From: CAWCDJ01 sp963796485
GTDB lineage: Bacteria > Acidobacteriota > Terriglobia > Bryobacterales > Bryobacteraceae
Direction of reading: 5' to 3'
NCBI GenBank assembly: GCA_963796485.1
Contig: CAWCLV010000004.1
Span: forward strand, 806,001 to 870,000
Length of the DNA stretch: 64,000 nucleotides
Shown one piece after another: positions 24,000 to 32,618 of the stretch. The translations under genes and the position numbers were made by a program. The notes below the pieces were generated by a model that was not told where the DNA came from, did no database searches, and worked only from the letters and a program-made list of their open reading frames with translations. Every line of letters begins with the position of its first letter. Position 1 is the first letter of the stretch.

Positions 24000-26052
24000 T
24001 TACCATGTTGCCGCATTTGCCCGGCACGAACCGGGAGTGTTAGCGGGATTCTCGGGCGTACATCGGCAGTCAGCGCCGATCCAGGTTGAGATCGTGTGGG
24101 TTTTGTTCTCGTCCCTCCACAGGTGGTTGTCGACGGTGAAGTACGAACTCCCAAATACTGCGTCGTCAGCCCATCTACCATAGGCATGGATGAGCGTTTC
24201 GGGCATTAGGGTGAACTTGGGATACAGACCCCCGAAGAAGCCAGGTTTGAGCAATACCGCCGTGTGTTGAGTTTCCCCCATGTTTATGGTTGCAGATGTA
24301 ATTTGACCAAGATACGCTTCCCATACTACTCGTCAAAAAGGGCCCGGGAGAAGCAGATCCGCATGACCAATTACTACGACCTCGGCAACCCGGTTGTTGC
24401 CGCAGCGACGATCTCTTCTGTTACCGCTGGCGAGGTCCACGACTCTAGAACGTTAGCGCCGGATCGTCCGTCCGTACGGCTGCCGCTCACGTTCAGGACA
24501 GTAACAATCAGGTAAACTCCAGTCTCGGTTCCGCCCAGTGGCAAGGGTTCATGGCTTCTCAATTGTGCGAGTGTTTTTGCTGACCCCAACCATGGGATTG
24601 CAAGCGCCGGATTGCCCAGGAATCTCCGGCATATTAATCAGATTTATCGTGGTTCCGTTTGTAACAGCCATTCCAACTACTGGCTGATCGTTACCGTTCC
24701 ACGCAATCCAAGACAGCAAAATGCCCATATCATTGTTTGCAATCATATAGGTTGGTACGCTGAATACTTCAGAGTATTCCGATGTAATATCTGCGACCCG
24801 GAGGTCGTCGTAGCCGCCGGACGTGGATATTCGCAGCAATCTTAGGTGGCCAAGGGTAGTGATACCTAGCCCCCGATAGGCGTACGGCACATAGGCGTAG
24901 CCATCACCTGCGATGACTATCTCACCCAAACCAACACATTCCATATCCGATGGTATGTTGACTGCCACGCTAAACTTCTGGGTACCGGTTATCGGGTCAA
25001 TTCAGACGACCGTATCAGGCCCAGAGTCAAAGTCCCTTTGGGTGGCGAAGACGGTTCCATCGGGATGTATTCCAACACCAAGCACTCCTACGTTTCCGCT
25101 TGGGACATATGCAGGGTAGGGCTGCCCTGTTGTCCCATCCCATTTAATGGTTGAACCCGAAGAGCTGCTGTTATCGATGCCAACCACCCCTCCTTGGAAA
25201 TCCGGCACAACGGGCCACACCATGCCCACGTCCACCCCCCAAGCAGTGGAGCCATCGCTTGTCACGGCCTGGACAGTGCCATCTCCCTGGAATGCGAATA
25301 CGTCCGCGACGCCGCTCGAACTCGGCACGGCCGGCACAATCGAGTAGACGCCTGATCCGTTTCCTGGATTCGACCATGCATCGTGCCCATGGGTAGCACT
25401 CCGGCAGAAACGGTTATATCTGCGGAGGCGTCGCCGGCAGTGATAGTCGCTTTTCCAGCCGAAACTCCTGTGAGTAGTGGTGGATCATCAGCCGACAGCT
25501 GTACGACGTTCGGAGCGGTTGATGCCCACGTCAAGCCCTTTACGATTTGACTGGCCGAATTGAGCGCTTGAATCGTACGCGAATCTCCCACCACTAAGTT
25601 GAGCACATTGGGTGCGAGTGCAATATTGCTGCCGGACCGGGGTCGCACCGCGCCGACTCCGTGGGGCACTAAGCCGCCTCTTTGCGCTCCGAGCACACCG
25701 CTCGTTCCCGTCGATACTTTCCCCATCCAACATCGAAAGGTACTGCATTCGACCAGACTCCGTCTTGACGGACCCGGATCTTTCCAAAAGTTGCATTGCG
25801 GGCGGCGGTGGCGTTGATCCGTGTGTCACTCCAACTCACCACCCTACCGAAGGCCGTCCCCAGCCAGACCGCTCCCTTCCCCTGCACGGGGCCAAACCCG
25901 AAACCTACGACCACGACCTGTACTCCGCCCGCAGCAATTTTACACGATGCGCCAACAATGTGGGATACTTGGCTAGCATTTCCACCGGCAGCTACAACCA
26001 GCGTTATAGCGGCGACCCATTCTAATGAACTGGTATTACGTTTCAACGACAT
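24000..26052 (-). pseudogene. Decayed large secreted protein gene (IPT/Big2-like and propeller-like parts)
   Basis: The ATG at 26052 has a strong GGAGGAGG ribosome site and opens a signal peptide (SLEWVAAITLVVAAGG). The coding trace then runs through several frames: an IPT-like segment (VVVVGFGFGPVQG, VRQDGVWSNAVPF) to about 25700, a shift to a Big2-like segment (APNVLNLVVGDSRTI, GKATITAGDASADITV) to about 25380, another shift to a beta-propeller-like part (ADVFAFQGDGTVQAVTSDG) interrupted by TGA at 25002 and continuing (IDPITGTQKFSVAV) to a stop at 24549, then fragments to a last stop at 24000 (KPGFFGGLYPKFTL, STWIGADCRC). At least two frameshifts and two stops break it, so no intact product is possible. 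GC content is visibly lower than in its neighbours. Confidence 0.78.
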
Positions 26053-26753
26053 ACGTCTCAACCTCCTCCGTTGGAGCTGTTTCGCCCGGAATCCACATAA
26101 TGATGAACGACCGAGACTGGCGTTTCCAAATGCGACCCACCGCCGCGAGGCCCTCAAATTCGGATATAAGGTTCTAGTAATACTAATACTTGAATAACGT
26201 AACGCGGCTGGTTTTCTGTGTCAACAACGAATAGTACAGGAGTTCCCCGAAGTTTCAGCCCTCCCAGCCGAGGGTCGGCTCCAGTTGTAAGCTGGCCGGT
26301 GGCGCTTCCGGTGGGCTGAGGGTCGCTTGTGAGAGAATCTGCCGAATTCCGTCGGCCAAGGCGTAGAACCGGAAGGGCGGAATCCCGAAAAACCGCTGCG
26401 AGATGATCAGCAGCTTCTCGCACAGAATCCGCAGCTTCATCTGCTGCCCCAGAAACGTCGCCGCAAAGCAAGCCGTGGCTGTCACCAGGATCACCAGGTT
26501 CTTTCGGAGGAATCGGCCCAGCCTGACCTGCGCAATTTTTGCTCATCCGCGAAGAAGGCCAGTTGTTTGCCCGGGCCGGCGGATTCCGCGGCGGACGCCT
26601 GCTTCTTCGGCCGCCTGCGTGTCCAGTAGCGTCCGAAATTCGGGGCCGGATGGAAGTTTCTCCGGGAATTTCGTTCCGGCCCGCCCGTATGCATTTGTGG
26701 CCCGCCTTGCTGCCGGATGGAGGCACATGCGTACTTTATAATTGTAGCGGCCA
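26053..26753. other. Low-information region between decayed gene and glycosyltransferase
   Basis: 700 bp with no confident gene. The part near 26160-26260 is AT-rich. A reverse-strand frame at 26255-26494 (GTG start, 79 residues) has an N-terminal hydrophobic stretch and then a helix-rich run (KLRILCEKLLIISQRFF), ending in a Pro-rich tail; an upstream stop prevents extension. It may be a remnant of a small membrane protein. A longer overlapping frame at 26154-26726 is Pro/Arg-rich and looks like shadow sequence. Confidence 0.4.
26255..26494 (-). CDS. Possible small membrane protein or gene remnant
   Basis: 79 residues, GTG start. The first 20 residues are hydrophobic (ILVTATACFAATFLG), followed by a basic amphipathic helix and a Pro-rich end. 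The codons upstream in the same frame (RFLRKNLV) fit the same protein but are cut off by a stop about 17 codons before. No family is recognised. Given the decayed neighbourhood, a pseudogene fragment is as likely as a gene. Confidence 0.3.
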   Translation of the reverse strand: MILVTATACFAATFLGQQMKLRILCEKLLIISQRFFGIPPFRFYALADGIRQILSQATLSPPEAPPASLQLEPTLGWEG

Positions 26754-27809
26754 GTGCGAATCCGATTCCTCACCTCCACCCCGCTCGATATACGGCGCGG
26801 GAGCGGCACGTACGTGGGAATTCACGTCCTGGCGCGGGCGCTCCAAAAACTGGGACACCGGGTGGAGTACGAGACGGCCCGGATTGAACTGCCCGTCTAC
26901 ACTGCCCAGCGGCTGCTTTTCAATCGCCGGCTGCGGCCTTCGGCGGAGTTCGACCTGACCGTGGGATTCGATATGGACGGCTATAGGATCGCCGCAAGAG
27001 AGCCGGGGCACGTGGCTTCACTCAAAGGGGTAATCGCGGACGAGGTGCGATTCGAGAGCGGGTTCACCCGAATCACGATGGGGATCCAGGCGCGGTGCGA
27101 GCGGGAGCATGCGCGAAGCGCGGCGCGTGTGATCGCGACGAGCCGGTATTCGGCGGAACGGGCGCGGGAGTTTTACGGGCTGAAAGAGTCGCCGGCGGTG
27201 GTGCCAGAGTTGATCGACCTGGCAGAGTGGAAAAAGTCGCTCGGCAACACGGCGGGGCAGGCCCGGAGGCCCACCCTACTAACCGTCTTGTATGTGGGAA
27301 GGATGTACCGGCGGAAGCGAGTGGACGTGCTGCTGCGGGCGGCGGCGATGCTGCGCGGCAGGGTTCGCGTGCGGATTGTGGGGAACGGACCGTGCTCGGC
27401 GGCGTGGCGGCGGCTTTCCGAGGACTTGCGCATGGGTGACACGGTGACGTGGCTGGGGGACGTGTCTCGCGCGGAACTCGCAGCCGAGTACCGGAACGCC
27501 GATCTGTTCTGTTTGCCGAGCGTGCAGGAGGGTTTCGGGATCGTGCTCCTGGAGGCGATGGCCGCGGGGAAGCCGATCATCGCGGCGCGGGCGGCGGCGA
27601 TCCCCGAAGTGGTTCCGCACGGAGTCCTCGTCGAGCCGGATAATGCGGAAGCGCTGGCGGCGGCCATTGAAGAACTGCGGGGCGACCCCTCGCGGAGGGC
27701 CGAGTTAGCTCGAATCGGGTCGGCATGGGTGGAGCAGTTCGATGCGCCGCGGGTAGCCGGACTATTTCTGCAAGCAGCGGGCGCAGCCGCTATCGGTAAG
27801 ACAGCGTAA
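26754..27809 (+). CDS. Glycosyltransferase family 4 protein
   Basis: A 351-residue GT-B fold glycosyltransferase. The N-terminal domain begins with RIRFLTSTPLDIRRGSGTYVG, the usual acceptor-side glycine loop. The C-terminal domain carries LYVGRMYRRKRVDVLLRAA and the donor-binding EGFGIVLLEAMAAGKPII with the EX7E pair typical of GT4. The start is GTG at 26754; no good ribosome site is seen, but the protein begins correctly. It transfers a sugar from a nucleotide donor, probably in exopolysaccharide or lipopolysaccharide assembly. It is an isolated gene, ending in a 20-bp overlap with the convergent anti-sigma-like gene. Confidence 0.92.
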   Translation: MRIRFLTSTPLDIRRGSGTYVGIHVLARALQKLGHRVEYETARIELPVYTAQRLLFNRRLRPSAEFDLTVGFDMDGYRIAAREPGHVASLKGVIADEVRFESGFTRITMGIQARCEREHARSAARVIATSRYSAERAREFYGLKESPAVVPELIDLAEWKKSLGNTAGQARRPTLLTVLYVGRMYRRKRVDVLLRAAAMLRGRVRVRIVGNGPCSAAWRRLSEDLRMGDTVTWLGDVSRAELAAEYRNADLFCLPSVQEGFGIVLLEAMAAGKPIIAARAAAIPEVVPHGVLVEPDNAEALAAAIEELRGDPSRRAELARIGSAWVEQFDAPRVAGLFLQAAGAAAIGKTA

Positions 27810-28788
27810 TCGAAAAGACGACCTGCTGCGAGCTGGCCGGAGCGAGATCTTTTTCGCGGGCTGGCCGGTCCACAAAGCCGCTTACCGCCCCAATCTGCCC
27901 TCGCGAGAACGATACCTCCAGCCTCGTAGCGCCGGGCGGAAGCACCGGAGTGGTGAACTCGGCCGAACGCGCCACGGCCCCGGATGCGATGACACGCGTG
28001 TTGCCCGCTTCGTCCACGGCGGCAACCGAAAGATAGCCGCTCTCGTTCGGCTGGAACCGCACCTCGAGGGAGTCTCCCTTTCGAAGGTGCTGAGGGTCGG
28101 CAACGGCAAAGCTGCCATCCGGCTGCTTCCGAAGGACGGTGTAGGGGACGCGAAGAGGCGCCGCCGCAACAGGCGCGGCCCCATTTATGGTGACGGCATC
28201 TGACGCGACTCTGCCCATGGCGCGTACTGCGACGGGTTTGGGCCCGGCGACCACTTCGGCCTTGACTGTTGGTGCCGGCTGGGCAGAAGCCGCTTCAGCC
28301 TGGGCGGACGGGGGCGGAGGAGGAGCAGCGGCCGGAACCGGGATGGGCAGCGGGGCGGGCGTTGCGTCGAGCTTCTGAACGCCGACCTTAGGCGGCTTGG
28401 GAATCTGAAACTGCCGCGGAGCCGGAGCCGCGGCGGGCGGAGGCTCGAAGGTCTTCAGCTTGGGACGGACGACCTGCGCGACCTCCGTTTGCGGTTTTTC
28501 GCGAACGGCGACGATGGCGAAGACGGCAATAGCCGCCATCGCCGCAACAGCCAGCCCCGGACGCCACCAGACGCGATACCACGGCTCCGGGCGCTCGTCC
28601 AAAACCGCGAGAAGCTGTGCGCGGGCAGCGCGGTCTTGCAGAAGGTCGTGCAACGGCTGCTCTCCGGCCAAAGCATCGAACAGTTCCTGATCTTCCAGCG
28701 CGGCGGCGAAGAGGGCTTCGCGCTCTCCGGCGGTGAGGGTGCCGGTAGCGTATCCGCCGAGCAGTTTGTGGAGGTCCTCGCGGCTCAC
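27790..28788 (-). CDS. Anti-sigma-like membrane protein
   Basis: 332 residues. The GTG at 28788 was chosen because it overlaps the sigma stop (GTGA) and has AAGGAG 7 bp upstream; the TTG at 28806 is an alternative. The N-terminal part (about 1-70, LHKLLGGYATGTLTAGEREALFAAA) resembles zinc-less anti-sigma domains, followed by one transmembrane helix (about 78-96), a long Pro/Ala linker (100-200), and a C-terminal beta domain (LRKGDSLEVRFQPNESGYLSV) like DUF4384, expected outside the membrane. It probably holds the upstream sigma factor and senses an envelope signal; this is inferred from the coupling. Confidence 0.78.
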   Translation of the reverse strand: MSREDLHKLLGGYATGTLTAGEREALFAAALEDQELFDALAGEQPLHDLLQDRAARAQLLAVLDERPEPWYRVWWRPGLAVAAMAAIAVFAIVAVREKPQTEVAQVVRPKLKTFEPPPAAAPAPRQFQIPKPPKVGVQKLDATPAPLPIPVPAAAPPPPPSAQAEAASAQPAPTVKAEVVAGPKPVAVRAMGRVASDAVTINGAAPVAAAPLRVPYTVLRKQPDGSFAVADPQHLRKGDSLEVRFQPNESGYLSVAAVDEAGNTRVIASGAVARSAEFTTPVLPPGATRLEVSFSRGQIGAVSGFVDRPAREKDLAPASSQQVVFSITLSYR

Positions 28789-29294
28789 CGGCTCTCCTTT
28801 CCCCAACTGCCGCCCATCAGGTCCAGCAGGTTCTTACGGCAGCGGTGGTCCCACGTGTAGACCGTATTGATTGCACCGGCGCCCATCAGCTTCTGGATCT
28901 CGGGGAACGTTTTTCCCTGCAGTTTTAATCGCATCAACTCACGGCAGCGGTCGCCGAGTTGGGCCATTGCGCGCGTGAGGCGATCGAGCATCTCCTTGCG
29001 CTCAAACGCGTCCGCCGGGTTCGCATCCGGGTCGGGCAGCGGAATATCGGTAACTGAAACCTGAGTGTACTCGCCGTGCCGCACGGCTTTGCGGCGGAGG
29101 CTCATGATTTTGAACCGCACGATCTGCAAAGAAAGCGGCAGAAGTTCTTCCGGGCTCTCCAGGTGCGCGTACTTTTCATGCAACAGCATGAGGACCTCCT
29201 GCGCCAGGTCTTCCGCGACATCCCTCGATAGATGAGATGCCGCGAAGGCGACAACCCTTTCACGAAGCCTGGCGAGGACCTCTTCCCGCGTCAC
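28785..29294 (-). CDS. ECF-like RNA polymerase sigma factor
   Basis: A 169-residue sigma-70 family protein with a GTG start at 29294, overlapping the stop of the DUF2238 gene. Region 2 is at about 15-65 (RDVAEDLAQEVLMLLHEKY, then LQIVRFKIMSLRRKA), and region 4 is near the C-terminus (QLGDRCRELMRLKLQGKTFPE, then the helix with INTVYTWDHRCRKNL). The size and two-region layout are those of extracytoplasmic-function factors. The downstream membrane protein is likely its anti-sigma factor. Target promoters are unknown. Confidence 0.87.
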   Translation of the reverse strand: MTREEVLARLRERVVAFAASHLSRDVAEDLAQEVLMLLHEKYAHLESPEELLPLSLQIVRFKIMSLRRKAVRHGEYTQVSVTDIPLPDPDANPADAFERKEMLDRLTRAMAQLGDRCRELMRLKLQGKTFPEIQKLMGAGAINTVYTWDHRCRKNLLDLMGGSWGKESR

Positions 29295-29929
29295 GCAGGC
29301 ATCTCCAGCGCGAGCTTGCGTTCCGCCAGTGCGCGGTCGTGCAGGCGGGAGAAGAACAGCAGCGCGCAGGCGGCACCGATCAGGCACCACGTCATATCCC
29401 ACTGGGTATCCCAGGGGTCTCCCTGGCTGCCCAGAAACGCGTCCGCCGCGGTGCCGGTGAGTTTGGCGGCGGCGAACTCCAAAAGCTCGTAAAGCGCGCT
29501 GATCCCCATACACAGCCCCATCACCAGGGTGACCAGCATCTTGCCGCGGCGGAGCGGCGTAGTCCGCAGCAGAACCTCGCGCGCGATCAGCGCGGGGACA
29601 AACCCCTGGGCGAAATGCCCGAGGCGGTCGTAGTAGTTGCGGTCCAGATGGAAAGCGTCACGAATCCAGTTGAACACCGGCATGCGCTCATAGGTGTAAT
29701 GGCCGCCCACCATCAGGATGGACGCGTGGATGGCGATCAGGGTATACACCAGGTCCGTGAAGCGCAGTTTTCGATGGAGCGCGATCAGCACGGGGATGGC
29801 GATCATGGCAGGCGCCGTCTCGAGGAACCAGGTGAACGCGTCCCGGCACCCGATAAACGACCACACAAAAACCGCGCACAGGCCCGCCAGCAGCGCGGCG
29901 GGAACCCGGTCATCCGGCGCGATGCTCAT
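29291..29929 (-). CDS. DUF2238 (YjdF-like) integral membrane protein
   Basis: 212 residues with about six hydrophobic helices. The conserved DUF2238 features are present: HASILMVGGHYTYERMPVFNW, DRLGHFAQGFVPALIARE, and ISALYELLEFAAAK with DTQWDM. No biochemical function is established for the family. Its start overlaps the carboxyltransferase stop (ATGA) and its stop overlaps the sigma gene start, so all are translated from one message. The sharing of an operon with a sigma/anti-sigma pair hints at a regulated envelope role. Confidence 0.87.
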   Translation of the reverse strand: MSIAPDDRVPAALLAGLCAVFVWSFIGCRDAFTWFLETAPAMIAIPVLIALHRKLRFTDLVYTLIAIHASILMVGGHYTYERMPVFNWIRDAFHLDRNYYDRLGHFAQGFVPALIAREVLLRTTPLRRGKMLVTLVMGLCMGISALYELLEFAAAKLTGTAADAFLGSQGDPWDTQWDMTWCLIGAACALLFFSRLHDRALAERKLALEMPA

Positions 29930-31467
29930 AGGGGAATGTTGCCATGCTTCTTGCGAGGCATGGTATCGACCTTGTTTTCCAGCATGCGCAGGGCGCGGAT
30001 CACGCGCGGGCGCGTCTCATGCGGTTCGATCACATCGTCCACGTAGCCGCGCTCGGCCGCGACGAAGGGGTTGGCGAAGCGGTCGCGGAACTCCTCCACC
30101 TTCTGCTGCCGGACGCCGTTTTGATCGCCGGCGGCGGCGAGTTCCCGGCGGTACACGATATTCACCGCGCCCTCCGGCCCCATGACGGCGATCTCGGCGG
30201 TGGGCCAAGCCAGATTGACGTCGGTGCGGATGTGCTTCGACCCCATCACGCAATAGGCTCCGCCGTAGGCCTTGCGCGTGATCACGGTGATCTTGGGCAC
30301 GGTGGCTTCGGCGAACGCGAAGAGCAGCTTGGCGCCGTGGCGGATAATTCCGCCGAACTCCTGCCCGGTCCCCGGGAGGAAGCCGGGCACATCCTCGAAG
30401 GTGAGGAGCGGGATGTTGAAGGCGTCGCAGAACCTCACGAAGCGCGCGCCCTTCACGGAGGAGTTGATATCCAGGCACCCGGCCAGGAACGCCGGCTGGT
30501 TCGCGACGATCCCGATCGAGCGGCCGTCCATGCGGGCGAAACCGACCACGATGTTCTTCGCCCAATGCTCGTGCACCTCGAAGAACTCGCCGTCATCCAC
30601 CACGCGTTGAATGACGTCTTTGATGTCGTACGGCAGGTTGGATTCCTGCGGCACGATGGAGTCGAGCGCCTGGTCCATGCGGTCGATGGGATCGTTGGTC
30701 GTTCGCCGGGGCGCATCTTCGCGGTTGTTCTGCGGGATGTAGCTGAGCAGCTCACGGATCATGCGCAGGCACTCGGCATCGTCGGCGGAGATGAAATGGC
30801 CCACGCCGCTGACCGAGTTGTGGGTCATCGATCCGCCCAGCTTCTCCTTCGTGACGTCTTCGTGGGTGACGGTCTTGATGACGTCCGGCCCGGTCACGAA
30901 CATATAGCTGGTGTGGTCCACCATAAACACGAAATCGGTGATGGCGGGCGAGTAGACCGCGCCCCCGGCGCATGGCCCCATGATGGCCGAGATTTGGGGG
31001 ACGACGCCGCTCGAAAGCGTGTTGCGCAGGAAGATGTCGGCATACCCGGCCAGCGAAAGCACGCCTTCCTGGATGCGAGCGCCGCCGGAATCGTTCAGGC
31101 CAATCACGGGCGAGCCGGTCTTGAGCGCAAGGTCCATGACCTTGCAGATCTTCTGTGCGTTGGTTTCGGAGAGAGACCCCCCGAAGACGGTGAAGTCCTG
31201 CGCGAACACGTAAACCAGGCGGCCATCGATCCGGCCGTAGCCGGTAATGAAGCCATCGCCGGGAACCACCTGGCTCTCCATGCCGAAATCGCGGCAGCGG
31301 TGGGTGACCAGCTTATCGAGCTCCTCGAACGAGCCTTCGTCGAGCAGCAGTTCGATGCGCTCCCTGGCGGAGAGCTTGCCTTCCTTGTGCTGGCGCGCGC
31401 GGCGTTCCGGGCCGCCGCCCTCCTCGGCGGCCGCATGGCGCCGCCGCAATTCGTCGAGGCGATTCAT
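29926..31467 (-). CDS. Acyl-CoA carboxylase carboxyltransferase (beta) subunit
   Basis: A 513-residue carboxyltransferase of the propionyl-CoA carboxylase beta / methylmalonyl-CoA decarboxylase alpha family (crotonase fold). It has LIGLNDSGGARIQEG (oxyanion hole region), IMGPCAGGAVYSPA, DVPGFLPGTGQEFGGIIRHGAKLL and KAYGGAYCVMGS. The ATG at 31467 gives the normal N-terminus MNRLDELRRR. It transfers CO2 between biotin and propionyl- or methylmalonyl-CoA. No biotin carboxylase or biotin carrier gene is adjacent, so the partners lie elsewhere. It is preceded by the HpnI-like gene with a 5-bp gap. Confidence 0.94.
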   Translation of the reverse strand: MNRLDELRRRHAAAEEGGGPERRARQHKEGKLSARERIELLLDEGSFEELDKLVTHRCRDFGMESQVVPGDGFITGYGRIDGRLVYVFAQDFTVFGGSLSETNAQKICKVMDLALKTGSPVIGLNDSGGARIQEGVLSLAGYADIFLRNTLSSGVVPQISAIMGPCAGGAVYSPAITDFVFMVDHTSYMFVTGPDVIKTVTHEDVTKEKLGGSMTHNSVSGVGHFISADDAECLRMIRELLSYIPQNNREDAPRRTTNDPIDRMDQALDSIVPQESNLPYDIKDVIQRVVDDGEFFEVHEHWAKNIVVGFARMDGRSIGIVANQPAFLAGCLDINSSVKGARFVRFCDAFNIPLLTFEDVPGFLPGTGQEFGGIIRHGAKLLFAFAEATVPKITVITRKAYGGAYCVMGSKHIRTDVNLAWPTAEIAVMGPEGAVNIVYRRELAAAGDQNGVRQQKVEEFRDRFANPFVAAERGYVDDVIEPHETRPRVIRALRMLENKVDTMPRKKHGNIPL

Positions 31468-31472
31468 CGGGA

Positions 31473-32597
31473 CTATTGTACGAGTTCGAAACGGCCGTCC
31501 GGCAGCAGATAATACCTGCGGCCTCGCCAGACGATGGTATTGCCGAAAAATCCGCCAATCCAGGCGACAAAACTGGCGATGTCCTGGACGGGCACGAGCC
31601 ACCAAAGCCGGCGAACGAGCGGGTCACGAAGCGCGTGCCCCGCGGTCGCCCATCCGGCGATTACCCGGAGCGCGACGGTCGCCGCCGCCGCCGGCCACCA
31701 GGCGGGGCTGGCAGCCCACAGCAGCAGCGCCAGCGGCAGCGGATTCGTAAACACCTGGCCTATATAGCCCCACGGCCGCGAGCGCCGGGTGCTGCGATTC
31801 CAGCGCAGCCGGTGGACCACATTCGAAACAAATGCCTGCGAGCCGATGCGGTGCTCGATGACGTAGGAGGAAAGAATCACGCCCCACCCCTGCTCGGCCG
31901 CCAGTTTGCCCATGACGAAGTCTTCGGCCAGGTAATCTTTTATCGCGTCGAAGCCGCCGATCGCGGCCAGGGCTTCCCGGCGGGCGGCAATGGTCGGGCC
32001 AAGCGCGAATTTCATGCCGTCGAGCATGCGGGCCACCAGCACTCCGCCGATGAACTCGGTGTTCAGCCCGACGGCCTCCATAGTGGACCACGGACTGCGC
32101 CCCGGAACCGCGCGGTAAGGGCACGTGGCGAGGCCGAGCACGGGGTCCTGAAACTCCGAAGCGATCGCCGTGAGCATTCCGGGCGTGACGCGGATGTCGC
32201 TATCGGACATTACGATCAGGTCATGCCGGGCCGCCGCGAGCATCCGGTCCAGACTGTACACCTTGGCGTTCGGATACGGCGGCTCCCCGGTGACCCTGAG
32301 GCAGGAGCGAACCCGCGGGTAGCGCGCACGCAGCCGCTCGACAACCGCGATGGCCGGGTCCTCCGGGCTCCGCACGGCGAAGAGAATCTCGAAGTCGGGG
32401 TAGTCCTGCTCGAAGAAGCTGCGCAGATTTTCTTCGAGTCCCTCATCGACTCCGGCGAGCGGCTTCAGTACGCTGATGGGGGGAGCCTTTGTCAATGGAG
32501 GCGGCGTCACCGCGCGATACCGGACCGCGGCGACAACCGTGAGGACGCAATAGACGAACGATCCGGCAACGAGAGCCAGCAGCGGCAGCGCGAGCAC
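31473..32597 (-). CDS. Ceramide glucosyltransferase-like (HpnI-type) glycosyltransferase
   Basis: A 374-residue membrane GT2/GT21 protein. An N-terminal hydrophobic anchor (1-25) precedes the GT-A domain: PPISVLKPLAGVDEG, the DXD-like MSDSDIRV, EDFVMGKLA and the RXXRW-type signature HRLRWNRSTRR, then C-terminal hydrophobic helices. HpnI attaches N-acetylglucosamine to bacteriohopanetetrol in hopanoid synthesis; ceramide or other lipid acceptors are possible. The start is GTG at 32597. The first of five tightly packed genes. It is divergent from selB with only 21 bp between the starts. Confidence 0.85.
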   Translation of the reverse strand: MLALPLLALVAGSFVYCVLTVVAAVRYRAVTPPPLTKAPPISVLKPLAGVDEGLEENLRSFFEQDYPDFEILFAVRSPEDPAIAVVERLRARYPRVRSCLRVTGEPPYPNAKVYSLDRMLAAARHDLIVMSDSDIRVTPGMLTAIASEFQDPVLGLATCPYRAVPGRSPWSTMEAVGLNTEFIGGVLVARMLDGMKFALGPTIAARREALAAIGGFDAIKDYLAEDFVMGKLAAEQGWGVILSSYVIEHRIGSQAFVSNVVHRLRWNRSTRRSRPWGYIGQVFTNPLPLALLLWAASPAWWPAAAATVALRVIAGWATAGHALRDPLVRRLWWLVPVQDIASFVAWIGGFFGNTIVWRGRRYYLLPDGRFELVQ

Positions 32598-32618
32598 TTT
32601 TACACTGTAACAAGCGGC

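Noticed and set aside
25000..25004. In-frame TGA in the decayed gene read as a selenocysteine codon, given selB nearby
   Set aside because: The gene also has frameshifts and other stops, the position is in a propeller-like structural part, and no SECIS-like hairpin was recognised after it.
31476..32618. N-terminal extension of selB (381 codons upstream)
   Set aside because: It is antisense to the HpnI-like gene, and SelB normally begins at MKHIIVGTAGHIDHGK.
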